64,000 nt of DNA from JACCSI01 sp035575715 (GTDB lineage Bacteria > Acidobacteriota > Vicinamibacteria > Vicinamibacterales > UBA2999), in contig DATLXN010000012.1 of NCBI GenBank assembly GCA_035575715.1, positions 310,001-374,000 on the forward strand, read 5' to 3'. The position numbers were made by a program, and so were the translations under genes. Positions 33,849 through 43,900 of this stretch are shown piece by piece. The notes below the pieces were generated by a model, which was not told the origin of the DNA, made no database searches, and saw nothing but the letters and a program-made list of their open reading frames with translations. Each line of letters opens with the position of its first letter. The first letter of the stretch is position 1.

Positions 33849-34651
33849 GAGCGATAGGTCTGGTGGCGCTTGCCGTCTTTCGCGAGTCGGCCCGCGACCG
33901 CGTGCCGATGGCGATTGTCGGGTTCGGGATCGTGCTGGTTGCCGCCTCGTATTTGATTAGCCAGATGACCGCCGGCCAGGACCTCAAGATCATCAAGGAC
34001 ATCGGCTTGGCGGCGCTGTCGATCCTCGGACTGTTCATCGCGGTCTTTATCGGCATCGGTCTGGTCGCCAAGGAAGTCGAGCGTCGCAGCATTTACAGCC
34101 TGTTGAGCAAGCCGGTCACCCGCGAGCAATTGCTGATTGGCAAGTACTGCGGTCTGGTAATGACGCTCGCCGTGAATATGCTGGCAATGTGCGCCGCCTT
34201 CTACGCGGTGCTGTTCTACCAGCAACTGACGGTTCCGTCGAATGTGCAGGCCTCGTGGGCCGCGCCGGCGACCGATCCGCGGCTGATGATTGCCGTGGTG
34301 TTGATCTTCGGCGAGTTGATGGTGATGACCGCAGTGGCAGTGTTCTTCTCGACGTTTGCTGGCCCAGTCACCTCGATACTGTTGACGCTTGCGCTGTGGG
34401 TCGCGGGGCACTTCAATGCCGACCTGCGTAATTTTCAAGAGGTCGCCGACTCGCCGGCCGCCATTTACGTGGCGCGCGTGTTGTATTACGTCCTGCCGAA
34501 TCTGGCACCTTTTAACGTCAAAGCGGAAGTCGTGCACGGCGTCGCGGTCTCGGCTTCACACGTCGGTCTGACACTGGTCTATGCGCTGGTGTATGTCGCG
34601 ATGCTGCTGGTTGCGGCGATGGCGATCTTCCGCCGACGAGACTTCAAGTGA
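33845..34651 (+). CDS. ABC-2-type transporter permease
   Basis: A 268-aa membrane protein with six hydrophobic segments; VAKEVERRSIYSLLSKPVTREQ is the typical ABC-2 cytoplasmic loop seen in NosY/NatB-like permeases, quoted here in part as RRSIYSLLSKPVTREQ. It begins at ATG 33845 inside the ATPase stop and overlaps the next gene by 4 bp, so it belongs to a tightly coupled four-gene unit ending in pilD. Confidence 0.9.
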   Translation: MRAIGLVALAVFRESARDRVPMAIVGFGIVLVAASYLISQMTAGQDLKIIKDIGLAALSILGLFIAVFIGIGLVAKEVERRSIYSLLSKPVTREQLLIGKYCGLVMTLAVNMLAMCAAFYAVLFYQQLTVPSNVQASWAAPATDPRLMIAVVLIFGELMVMTAVAVFFSTFAGPVTSILLTLALWVAGHFNADLRNFQEVADSPAAIYVARVLYYVLPNLAPFNVKAEVVHGVAVSASHVGLTLVYALVYVAMLLVAAMAIFRRRDFK

Positions 34652-35544
34652 TCCGCGCGGCTGCAATCGCGGCGTTGCTGGCAGCGGCGATTGCCGTGCA
34701 GGTGTGGCGTGACCGCGGCTGGACCGCCTACGAGCCGGCGACCCCGGTGATGTGGCTGCGCGCCGGTCCGGCGATCAAGAAAATGTCGCTTGGCTTCGAC
34801 CCGTTGCTGGCCGACATTTACTGGATGCGGACCGTGATCTATTTCGGTCAGCAGCGTCTCTCGAAGGTCGCTGACAAGAATTACGATCTGCTCTACCCGT
34901 TGCTCGAACTGGTGACCACGCTCGATCCGCGTTTTACCGTCGCCTATCGCTTTGGCGCGGTGTTTCTCTCCGAAAGTCTTCCGGATGGTCCCGGACGCCC
35001 CGATCAGGCGGTGGCACTGCTGCAGCGCGGTATCGCCGCGTCGCCGGAGCGCTGGGAGTATTACCACTCTGTGGGTTTCACCTACTACTGGAGCTACCGC
35101 GACACCGCCGCGGCCGGCGAATGGCTCGAGAAGGCGGCCGCTGTGCCACATGCACCGTTATGGTTGAGATCAACTGCGGCATTGATGCGGCAGGAAGCCG
35201 GCGACCGTCAAGCGGCGCGCATCCTCTGGGTGCAGCTCGCGGAGAGTGCCGATAACGCGTCGTTGACCGCCCTGGCCCGGTCGCGCGTGTCGCAGTTCGA
35301 TGCGATGGACGCCATCGATGCGTTGAACGAAGCGGTGTGGCGTTTCGAGGCGCGAATGGGCCGACCGGCGCGCGGCTGGAACGAGCTGATTCAGTACGGC
35401 GTCCTTCGCCGGGTGCCCACGGACCCGGCCGGCGTGCCGTTTGTCTTCGATACCTTTAACGAAGACGTACGGCTGTCTGAGAAGTCACCACTTTTTCCGC
35501 TGCCGACAGGTCTCGAGACCCAGCCGGTCAAGCCGCCATCGTGA
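34648..35544 (+). CDS. Membrane-anchored TPR-like protein
   Basis: The 298-aa product has a single N-terminal helix (AAAIAALLAAAIAVQVW) and a helical repeat region (AVALLQRGIAASPERWEYYHS, in part AVALLQRGIAASPERWE) resembling tetratricopeptide repeats. The C-terminal section ends in VPTDPAGVPFVFD, a segment often seen in this uncharacterised family. Its GTG start overlaps the permease and its stop overlaps pilD. A scaffold role in exporter or pilus assembly is inference. Confidence 0.6.
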   Translation: MIRAAAIAALLAAAIAVQVWRDRGWTAYEPATPVMWLRAGPAIKKMSLGFDPLLADIYWMRTVIYFGQQRLSKVADKNYDLLYPLLELVTTLDPRFTVAYRFGAVFLSESLPDGPGRPDQAVALLQRGIAASPERWEYYHSVGFTYYWSYRDTAAAGEWLEKAAAVPHAPLWLRSTAALMRQEAGDRQAARILWVQLAESADNASLTALARSRVSQFDAMDAIDALNEAVWRFEARMGRPARGWNELIQYGVLRRVPTDPAGVPFVFDTFNEDVRLSEKSPLFPLPTGLETQPVKPPS

Positions 35545-36320
35545 TCACACCGGCGATGGTGATGGTCGGTGCCGGTGTGCTCGGACTCTGCCTGGGTAGC
35601 TTCCTGAACGTCTGCATTTACCGGTTACCGCGGCAACGATCGATCGCGTATCCAGCCTCGCGCTGCCCGCGTTGTCATCGCAGTCTCAGTTGGTTCGACA
35701 ACGTTCCCCTCGTCAGTTGGTTGATCCTCCGCGGGCGGTGTCGGCAATGCCGCGAGCCGATTTCCTGGCAGTATCCGATCGTCGAAGCCGCGACGGCGAT
35801 CCTGTTCGTGCTGGTCGCCGCGATGACCCCGCTCAGTGTGCTGCTCGCTGCGCGGCTGGTCTTCACTGCCGCGCTGATCGTGTTGTTCGTGATCGACCTC
35901 GAACACCAGCTCCTGCCCAACGTCATCACCCTGCCGGGCACTGTCATCGGCTTCGTATTCAGTCTGGCAGCGCCGCCGGGACCGATCGATTCGGTGTTGG
36001 GCATCATCCTGGGTGGCGGCATCCTCTATGCGATTGCCGCGGGCTACTACCTGCTTCGCAAAGAGGAGGGCATGGGGATGGGCGACGTCAAGATGCTGGC
36101 GATGATCGGCGCCTTTCTCGGGTGGCGCGCGGTGTTCCTGACGCTGATTTTGTCGTCGTTCACCGGCGCGGTCGTTGGCGTCGCGATGATGGCGTCTCAG
36201 CGGGGCGGGCTGCGCTATGCGCTGCCGTTCGGCACCTTTCTCGCCATCGCCGCGCTGGTCGCGATGCTCGTCGGCGAGCCGCTGCTCGATTGGTATTTCA
36301 GTTTGTATCCGCCGCTTTAA
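35541..36320 (+). CDS. pilD: Prepilin peptidase / N-methyltransferase PilD
   Basis: PilD (259 aa) cuts prepilin leaders and N-methylates the new Phe. The N-terminal domain has the four-Cys zinc motif (CPRCH and CRQC). The aspartyl-protease Asp residues are D119 in DLEHQLLPN and D182 in GMGMGDVKM. Eight hydrophobic segments are expected. The GTG start overlaps the TPR gene. Confidence 0.96.
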   Translation: MITPAMVMVGAGVLGLCLGSFLNVCIYRLPRQRSIAYPASRCPRCHRSLSWFDNVPLVSWLILRGRCRQCREPISWQYPIVEAATAILFVLVAAMTPLSVLLAARLVFTAALIVLFVIDLEHQLLPNVITLPGTVIGFVFSLAAPPGPIDSVLGIILGGGILYAIAAGYYLLRKEEGMGMGDVKMLAMIGAFLGWRAVFLTLILSSFTGAVVGVAMMASQRGGLRYALPFGTFLAIAALVAMLVGEPLLDWYFSLYPPL

Positions 36321-36375
36321 TCCCGCCGATCACTCTGGCTAATCGCTACCCCGGCTCGAGCCGATACAAGGGCGA

Positions 36376-37626
36376 GTGAACGCCACCGGTTTCGCGTTTC
36401 TCGGCCTGACCGCGATTGTCGCGATGCTGGTCGGGGTCCTGATGTTCGCGCTGCTGAGGTTTTCGGCGGCGGCGCGAGACACCCGCCGCAACACCGGCGA
36501 CAGCCGCATGGAATCGGCCCTGCTGGCCTCGGCGCTCGAAGAAGCCATCGGTCGCCTGCGGGCGCAAGAACGCGCCACCGCGGCGCGGGCCGAAGCGTCC
36601 GAACGTCTCAGTAGCCAGATCGTCGCGAGCCTGACCTCGGGGCTGATCGTCGTCGACGGCCAGCGACAGGTGCAGATCATGAATCCTGCCGCGCGGCGCA
36701 TTCTTCGGCTCTCCGACGTCGACCCGGTGCCGGCCGTTCTCGAACACATCGCCGCTCTCCGTGATGTCATCGATGAATCGCTGCGCACGCATGCCGCGGT
36801 CTTGCGTCGCACGGTGACCCTCGAACGCGCCGGGGAGGTGATGCACCTGGGCGTCGCGGTGTCGCCGTTGACCGGCGATCCCGGTGATAGCGGCGCGATC
36901 TGCCTGTTCACCGATCTGACCGACATCGTCGATCTCGAGGAACAACTGCGGCTCAAGGAGGCGCTGGCGCGGGTCGGTGAGCTGACCGCCGGCGTCGCCC
37001 ATGAATTCCGCAATGGCCTGGCGACGATTCATGGCTATGCTCGTCTGCTCGATCCCAACATCCTGCCCGCACCGCAACGGCCTTACGTCGAAGGGATTCG
37101 CGCCGAAACGAAATCGCTTGGCGAGATCGTGACGAACTTTCTCAATTTCGCCAAGCCTGAGCCGCTGACCCTGGCCGCGACCGACTTGCGTCAGCTGGTT
37201 GAACAGGCCACTGCAGACGCGCCGACCGCGCAGCTGCGCCTCACTGGCGATTTCGCGCCGGTGGATGCCGACGATGTGCTGCTGCGACAAGCGGTCAGTA
37301 ACCTCTTTCGCAACAGTGTCGAGGCGTGCACCGCTGCCGGGACCTCGCCGCAGATTGACGTCAGCGGCGAAGTCGATCAAGGCCGCGGGACCGTCACCCT
37401 CACTGTCCGGGATAACGGCCCCGGCATTGCGCCCGACGTTGTTTCACGCATCTTTCAGCCGTTCTTCACGACCAGGCCTGGCGGCACCGGCCTCGGATTG
37501 GCCATTGTGCAAAAGATCGTCGTCGGCCACAACGGACGAATCAGTGCGGCCAATGCCGAGGACGGCGGCGCGGTCTTTACGGTGACGCTGCCCACCCTGG
37601 GCTCAGGTCGCGCGGCAAATCTGTAA
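36376..37626 (+). CDS. PAS-domain sensor histidine kinase
   Basis: A 416-aa kinase with one N-terminal helix (FLGLTAIVAMLVGVLMFALL), a PAS domain (SGLIVVDGQRQVQIMNPAARR), a HisKA box GVAHEFRNGLATIHG (about H209) and an ATPase domain with GTGLGLAIVQKI. The NtrB/PilS-like sequence suggests a sigma-54 regulator as partner. No regulator adjoins it; the nearest unpaired one starts at 47,744. Start GTG 36376 follows AAGGGCGA. Confidence 0.88.
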   Translation: MNATGFAFLGLTAIVAMLVGVLMFALLRFSAAARDTRRNTGDSRMESALLASALEEAIGRLRAQERATAARAEASERLSSQIVASLTSGLIVVDGQRQVQIMNPAARRILRLSDVDPVPAVLEHIAALRDVIDESLRTHAAVLRRTVTLERAGEVMHLGVAVSPLTGDPGDSGAICLFTDLTDIVDLEEQLRLKEALARVGELTAGVAHEFRNGLATIHGYARLLDPNILPAPQRPYVEGIRAETKSLGEIVTNFLNFAKPEPLTLAATDLRQLVEQATADAPTAQLRLTGDFAPVDADDVLLRQAVSNLFRNSVEACTAAGTSPQIDVSGEVDQGRGTVTLTVRDNGPGIAPDVVSRIFQPFFTTRPGGTGLGLAIVQKIVVGHNGRISAANAEDGGAVFTVTLPTLGSGRAANL

Positions 37627-37722
37627 TCGGCTGTTCCGTCTTAAACCATTTGCACTGTGTCATTTCAGAGCAGTGATTTTCGAAAGGCCCAAGAAATGGC
37701 TGGTGCGCGGCGCGCCCACGGT

Positions 37723-37738
37723 TGGCGTTGCGCTTGCA
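37723..37738 (+). promoter_or_regulatory. Candidate sigma-54 promoter of minor-pilin operon
   Basis: TGGCGTTGCGCTTGCA keeps GG-N10-GC spacing and TTGCA. TGTCATTTC at 37658 is shared exactly with the last PilR-like site before pilA (29617). The start site would fall near 37749, only 6 nt before ATG 37755; GTG 37782, giving the compact leader MERG before FSMID, would fit better. Confidence 0.5.
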
Positions 37739-37754
37739 CAATGCCGGTCGAACA

Positions 37755-38339
37755 ATGGGCAGGTTATCTGGTCGCTTGAGCGTGGAGCGTGGCTTCAGCA
37801 TGATCGACATGCTCGTCGTCGTCGCGATCATCGGCATTGTCGGCGCGATCTCCATCCCCTCGATGATGAATGCGATCGACCAGATGCGCCTGGGTCAATC
37901 GGCGCGCGAACTCGAACGCGAGATGCAGATGGCGAAGAGTCGCGCGGTGGGCAAAGGGCGCCCGATTCGGATGCGCTTCAACTGTCCGGTCGCCGGCCAG
38001 TATCGATTCGTTGAACTGATTGGGTCTCCGGCGGCGCCGGCGGCCGCTGACACTGGCGCCGGCCGCTGTAGCGATGTGACCTATCCCTATCCGGCTGGCG
38101 ATAACGATCCGGTTACCCGACCGAATCTCGATGGTGCGTTACGCCGGATCGATAGCAGCGTCACGATTGCGGCATCTGAGACGGTTGAATTCTGGCCGGA
38201 CGGCACCGCTCGACGTGATACGGGTGCGGGCAACCCATGGCCGCTCATCCCGGTGGCCGGCATCAATATCGAGCTGACGCGAAATGGGAAGAATTCCTCG
38301 ATTACGGTCAACGGTCTTGGCAAAATCAAACTTCAGTAG
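37755..38339 (+). CDS. GspH/FimT-type minor pilin
   Basis: A prepilin (194 aa from ATG 37755) with cleavage before FSMIDMLVVVAIIGIVGAIS; position 5 is Asp instead of the usual Glu. The C-terminal part (VEFWPDGTARRD) resembles the GspH/FimT domain. An alternative start at GTG 37782 gives a 4-residue leader. It opens a minor-pilin operon that runs to pilY1. Confidence 0.88.
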   Translation: MGRLSGRLSVERGFSMIDMLVVVAIIGIVGAISIPSMMNAIDQMRLGQSARELEREMQMAKSRAVGKGRPIRMRFNCPVAGQYRFVELIGSPAAPAAADTGAGRCSDVTYPYPAGDNDPVTRPNLDGALRRIDSSVTIAASETVEFWPDGTARRDTGAGNPWPLIPVAGINIELTRNGKNSSITVNGLGKIKLQ

Positions 38340-38340
38340 T

Positions 38341-38904
38341 GTGCGTCGACGCGACGGCGAATCCGGCTTCTCGCTGATCGAAACCATGATTGCGACGATG
38401 CTGCTGGCGACGGCCGTCGCCGGCACGGCGCAGCTGATGGTGATCGCCACGCGCGGCAACATCGCCGCGCAGCGTTCGACGTTTGCGACGACGTTGGCGC
38501 AGGACAAGATCGAAACGCTTCGCGGGCTGGCGTGGGGCTTCGACGAGCTCGGTCTGCCGATCAACGACTACACGACCAACCTCACCGTCGATCCGCCGAC
38601 CAATGACGGTGTCGGGCTGTCGCCGTCCCCCGGGGATTCGCTCGCGGCCAACACCACCAACTACGTCGACTATCTGGATCGCGATGGGCGGATTATTGGC
38701 ACCGGGCCGACAGTTCCCAACGGCGCGTCATTTGTGCGCCGCTGGTCAATTGAGCCGCTGCCGACCAATCCCAATAACACCTTGATCCTCCAGGTGATGG
38801 TGTACTCGACCGGCGACCGCGTCGATGACGGCGAAGGGGTCGTGCTCGATCGGGTCCGAGACGAAGCGCGCCTGGTGAGTGTGAAGACGAGGAAATCGCG
38901 ATGA
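38341..38904 (+). CDS. pilV: PilV-type minor pilin
   Basis: A 187-aa prepilin with the leader ending RRRDGESG before FSLIETMIATMLLATAVAG. The body has RGNIAAQRSTFATTLAQDKIE, the usual PilV/GspI-like helix continuation, in part LAQDKIETLRGL. I chose GTG 38341, one base after the previous stop. It overlaps pilW by ATGA. Confidence 0.85.
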   Translation: MRRRDGESGFSLIETMIATMLLATAVAGTAQLMVIATRGNIAAQRSTFATTLAQDKIETLRGLAWGFDELGLPINDYTTNLTVDPPTNDGVGLSPSPGDSLAANTTNYVDYLDRDGRIIGTGPTVPNGASFVRRWSIEPLPTNPNNTLILQVMVYSTGDRVDDGEGVVLDRVRDEARLVSVKTRKSR

Positions 38905-40102
38905 AGACGAACGGCGTGACCAAGGACGAGCGCGGGTTCACGATTATCGAATTGCTGATCTCGATGACGATCATGCTCGGCGTCACTGGCGTGATCTTCT
39001 CGCTGGTCGATCCGGCGCGCGGCACCTATCGCACGCAGCCGGAGGTGTCCGACCTGCAGCAGCGGCTCCGTGTCGGAACCAGCTTCATGGCGAGCGACTT
39101 GATGATGGCGGGTGCGGGCTCGCCGGCGGGCGGGACGTTGATGGGCTCGCTGATGAATTTCTTTGCCCCCGTGCAACCGAATCGTCTCGGGCAGATCAAC
39201 TCAGACGTGGACGCCGGCGTGTTCTATCGGCCCGACACGATCACGCTGATGTACATCCCGCCCAATGCGCCGCAAACCAGCTTGAGCGATCCGATGCCGC
39301 AGACCTCCTCGGAGCTGAAAGTGACCGCGCAACCGAATTGTCCTGCGGGCAACCAGCTATGTGGCTTCAAAGAAGGCCAGCGCATTCTGATTTTCGACGA
39401 CACCGGCTCGTACGACGACATGACCCTCACTCAGGTCCAGACGGCATCACTGCACCTCCAGCACAACAAGAGCGTCCCTGGTAACGACTTATCGAAGAAG
39501 TACGGGGTCGGGGCGCAGGTCGCGCAAGTGATGCAGCGGACCTACTACCGCAATGCCACCACCAATCAGCTGATGTATTACGACGGCGATCAACGGGATG
39601 AAGCGGTGGTCGACAACGTTGTTGATTTGCGGTTCACCTACTTCGGCGATCCGCGCCCGCCAATCCTGCTGAAGGAGGTCACCGAGCCGGCAGGGCCATG
39701 GACCAACTACGGCCCGAAGCCGCCAGGGCTTGGCGCGGTGACGTCAGGCTGGCCGGCCGGCGAGAACTGCGCATTTCTGGTCGATCCCGGCACCGGCGTG
39801 CACGCGTCGCGCATGGCCGATCTGTCGCCGAACGCTGAAGGGCTCGTGCCGATGCCCGAGGCGATGCTTACCGATGGCCCGTGGTGCCCCGATACGCTGT
39901 CGCCGAACCGGTTTGATGCCGACTTGCTCCGGCTCCGCAAGATCGCGTGATGATGCGGGTCCAGGTCGGCCCGGAAGAATTGCGCGGCCCTGCCGGAGCG
40001 TTGTTCCGCAACCCTGGATCCAGCACCAGCGGCCGCTCACGCGTCGCCGACCAAGAGATTCGCTTCGAAATTACCCCCCGCAACTTCAACCTGGGACGAT
40101 GA
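38901..40102 (+). pseudogene. pilW: PilW-type minor pilin, frameshifted near the 3' end
   Basis: The frame from ATG 38901 shows the prepilin motif RGFTIIELLISMTIMLGV and runs to a TGA at 39948-39950 after LRLRKIA. One missing base near 39943-39945 explains this: the next frame continues RVMMRVQVGPEELRGPAGALF and ends REVQ-like EIRFEITPRNFNLGR at TGA 40100-40102. The repaired stop overlaps the pilX start as ATGA, like its neighbours. Repaired length is about 400 aa. PilW helps initiate pilus assembly with PilV, PilX and PilY1. Confidence 0.88.
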
Positions 40103-40914
40103 CCATGCCTTCTGATTCGGCTTCGTCGCATCGGATGCCGTCGGTCGCTAACGAACGCGGCATGGCGCTGATCATCGCGTTGATGAGCACGTTGCTGCTG
40201 ACGGCGCTCGGCGCGGCGTTGGTCATGACGACTATCACCGAGACGATGATCACCACCAATTACCGCGACAGTGGCGAGGCGATGTACGCCGCGGACGCCG
40301 GTATCGAACGGGTGATGCAGGATCTGCTGACCGTTCCCGATTGGAACAGCATTCTGCAAGGCAATGTGCAGTCGTCGTTCATTGATGGCGCGCCGAGCGG
40401 CACGCGCACTCTTCCGGACGGGACCACGCTCGACCTCGGTGCGGCGACCAACATGCTCAATTGCAATAAGACGGCGGCGTGCAGCGTGGCGGAGATGAAC
40501 GCCTGGACTGTCGAGCGTCCGTTCAACGCCAACAACCCGCGCTGGAAGCTGTTCGCGCATTCGCCGCTTGCCGACATCATCGAAACCGGCACCGTGCTGT
40601 CACCGATGTACGTGGCCGTGTGGATTGCCGACGACCAGGCTGAAACCGATGGCGACCCGACTACCGATGGTGCGGCCGCAGGGAACGGCGTGTTGCTCCT
40701 CCGTGCCGAGGCCTTCGGGCCGGGCGGGGCGCATAGCGTCATCGAAGTCACCGTGGGTCGCACCGACACCTCGGAACTCGAGCGTGGTTATACCGGACAG
40801 CGCGGCCAGGACGAGCAGAATCGCCGCGCGCGCAAAAAGGCCGTGCAGTCGCCTGGTAAGACTTTGGGCCGTTCAGATATGGACGCCACGGCCGGCGGCT
40901 TCGTCGTTCGCTGA
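40099..40914 (+). CDS. pilX: PilX-type pilus assembly protein
   Basis: A 271-aa protein with N-terminal PilX motif RGMALIIALMSTLLLTALG, a hydrophobic helix without Glu5, then SGEAMYAADAGIERVMQDLL, typical of PilX_N proteins. Start ATG 40099 overlaps the repaired pilW stop; ATG 40105 is possible. A Gln/Arg/Lys-rich segment (GQRGQDEQNRRARKK) precedes the C-terminus. Confidence 0.85.
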   Translation: MTMPSDSASSHRMPSVANERGMALIIALMSTLLLTALGAALVMTTITETMITTNYRDSGEAMYAADAGIERVMQDLLTVPDWNSILQGNVQSSFIDGAPSGTRTLPDGTTLDLGAATNMLNCNKTAACSVAEMNAWTVERPFNANNPRWKLFAHSPLADIIETGTVLSPMYVAVWIADDQAETDGDPTTDGAAAGNGVLLLRAEAFGPGGAHSVIEVTVGRTDTSELERGYTGQRGQDEQNRRARKKAVQSPGKTLGRSDMDATAGGFVVR

Positions 40915-40918
40915 GGCA

Positions 40919-43900
40919 ATGATCATGACCAATACCTTTCAACGATTCGTTTGCGCAGCCGGATTGGTGGCCGCCGTTGCGACGCCGATGGTGGCACGCG
41001 CTCAGCTGGATCCGTTGCTGTTTCTGAAGACGACCCAGCCCAACGTGATCCTGGCGATCGATACGGCAAACCGCATGCAGCGCGATGCCGACAATACCTA
41101 CTACGATCCGGGAACTTACACTGAGACCGGCGCTGTGCATGAAGCAACCCTGGGGTTGGCCTCGTCGGGGGCGACGACGAATTACCGCCGCAAGTATTTC
41201 GACCTGTCGCATCTGAATCCCAATGAAAACGCCGGAGATAAATTTCGTGCGAGCCGGATTGTCGCCGTTGGTGACAATGCCGCCACCTATTCGACGTTCT
41301 ACGAGCCCACTCGCCTTGCGGTCGCTCGTCGAGGGATCATCCAGGCGATCACGGCGAATCTGGCCAACGCACGTTTCGGCCTGATGCAAACGCGTCACGG
41401 CAGCATCGCTCTGCCCTCGGCCGGCAATGAACACCCCGTTCTTGTAGACGACGTGGCGCAGCAGGTCAACACCGACCATGGCGGCAGCAAGTGGAAGGTC
41501 ACGCGAACTACCGTCACCGGCAGTAACAGTACCCAGGGATCGACCGGTCTCATCACTGCCGCTGACGCGGCGGGCGCCAATGCTTCGATTATCGCGAAGC
41601 TTGCGTTGAACCTGCCGACGGCGGGAACGCTGCTGCCTGGCGGCAGCGACGCCCGAAACACCGTTGACGCCCCCGTTGGCTTGCTGCTGGACGATGCCCG
41701 GACCCACGCCAATACCTTGATCACGGCGGACGCCGCGGCTGGCGGCTGCCGGAACACCATCGTGGTGCTAATCGTCGGCGGCGGCGAAGGGACCATTAGC
41801 CCGCAAGACCTCTCGACCAAAGCATCGACATTCCTCGCGGTCAACGGTCGCCGCGTGCCGATTTACGTCGTCGCATTATTTCCGGCTGCGGCGGAAGTGG
41901 CCGGCCTGCAAGCGATCGCGGCCAATAGCGGCGGCCAGTATTTCGAAATCACGAAGGCCATGGTCGACGCGGTGGCCGCCGGCTCGGCAGTCCCGGAAGT
42001 CACGCGCGCGGTCAACACCGCCGTGCAACATGCCTTTGCGCCGTCGACGACGTTTAACATCGCGCCGACGACGGCCTTGCCCTATGGCACGCCCGCCGAT
42101 TTTCAGGTGACCAGTCCGATTGTCGGCTCCGTCAACCTGCGCTATGCCTCGAAGATTAATGCGTCCGGTGTGACCGAGGTGTTGCCCGACAGTGAAACCT
42201 ATATCTTCAACGGCTCCGCTGAGATCCCGCAGCGGTCGAACGTGCTGGTCACGACCGGTTTCGAGTTGCCTGGCTTTGAGGCACGGCTGCGAGCGTTCCG
42301 CACCTATCGCCCTGTGGCCGACACCAGCAAGCCGTCGGGATACCGATTTACCCAGGATGGTTCGCGGTTGTGGGTGAGCTCGACGCCCGCAGCCGGGTCG
42401 CGCAACGTCTACACCGTATTACCCGGCAGCACCAATATGGTGCCGTTCGACAGCGCCAACGTGGCCACCATCGACGACTATCTTGGCGTGAGCGATCCGT
42501 CGGCTCTGATCGAATACATTCGCGGGTTGCCGATGGGCGCTGTGCTTGGCTCAACGCCAGCGTTTCTTGACGCCCCGTCACTGGATCCGCCTCCAGACGC
42601 CGACTACCCGGGATTCGTTGAGGACAACAAGGGCCGGCGGGCGCTGATCTTTGTCGGTGCCAACGACGGGATGCTGCACGCGCTCGATGCCCGCACCGGC
42701 ATCGAGGTGTGGGCGTTTATTCCGTTTAATCTCTTACCGAAACTGCGCGCCATGCGCTACGGCCAGGGCATCGATGTCTTCAATTACTTCGTCGACAGTT
42801 CGCCGAAAATCTCCGACGTCAAAGTCGCCGGCGTGTGGCGCACCTATCTCTTCTTCGGCCAGGGAAGCGGCGGGACGTTCTACAACACTCTCGACGTGAC
42901 CCTCGAGGGCATGGACGCCTCAGTGACCGAGACGTCGACCGACGACTCGGCGCTGCTCAACTACTTTTCGACGAGCACTCGCATTGGCTGGAAGTGGAGC
43001 TTCCCGCGTCTCACCAGCTTCGATCACACCCTGGCTCCCTATGGTGAACTCCACGCAACCACAGCCAGTGCGACCGAGAAGACGGTCGGTGAAACCTGGT
43101 CCGACCCCGCGATTGGCCAGGTTGGCGATGCTGCCGGTCCGTACGTGATGGTCACCGGATCCGGCTTCCTCAAGTACTCGACGCAGAACGCCTATCGCAG
43201 CGGCGCCACTCGATCGGGCACGACGTTCTACGTCCTGAATGTGGCGAATGGCGATGTGCTGGGCACGCCCCGCGACGTCGGCGCCGATACCAATGCCGAA
43301 ACCATCGACGATTGCCGGGTGGTCAACGATTGTCGTCGCATGAAAAATGCGTTGCAGATGGACCCGGTCGCCACCGGTGCCGCCAATTCACGATTCATCA
43401 GCAAGGTGTATGTCGGAGACCTCGATGGCAAAGTCTGGCGCTTCGCCCTGGCCAAGGCCAGCAGCACCAACGTCACGGTGTCGGTGCCGACGCAGTTGTA
43501 TAACGCGGGCGCCGATTTCCCGCTGTTTGGCTCGATGGCGCAAGTCAACGTCGGCACCTCGCCGTACATCTTCCTCGGCACCGGCAGCGACCTGCTGCCC
43601 TCGAACGGTGTCAACCAGCAGTACAGCCTGCTGGTACTCCTCGATAACGGCGCGAGCGCGACCAAGACGGCGGAGATCCTGCTCGAACGGACTGATTGGC
43701 CGGCCGCAGCAGGCGACGAGAAGGTGACGGCGTTCCCCGCGGTCGCGGGGGACATCGTGTTTTTCACCACGACGACCTACAACAGCACGACGCCGTGCAC
43801 GCCGTATACGGCAAACCTCTACGCATTCACCTTTATTGGCGGGCCCGCCTACGACACCAATAACGATGGTCGGTTGAGTACCGGCACGACCGGATCGACC

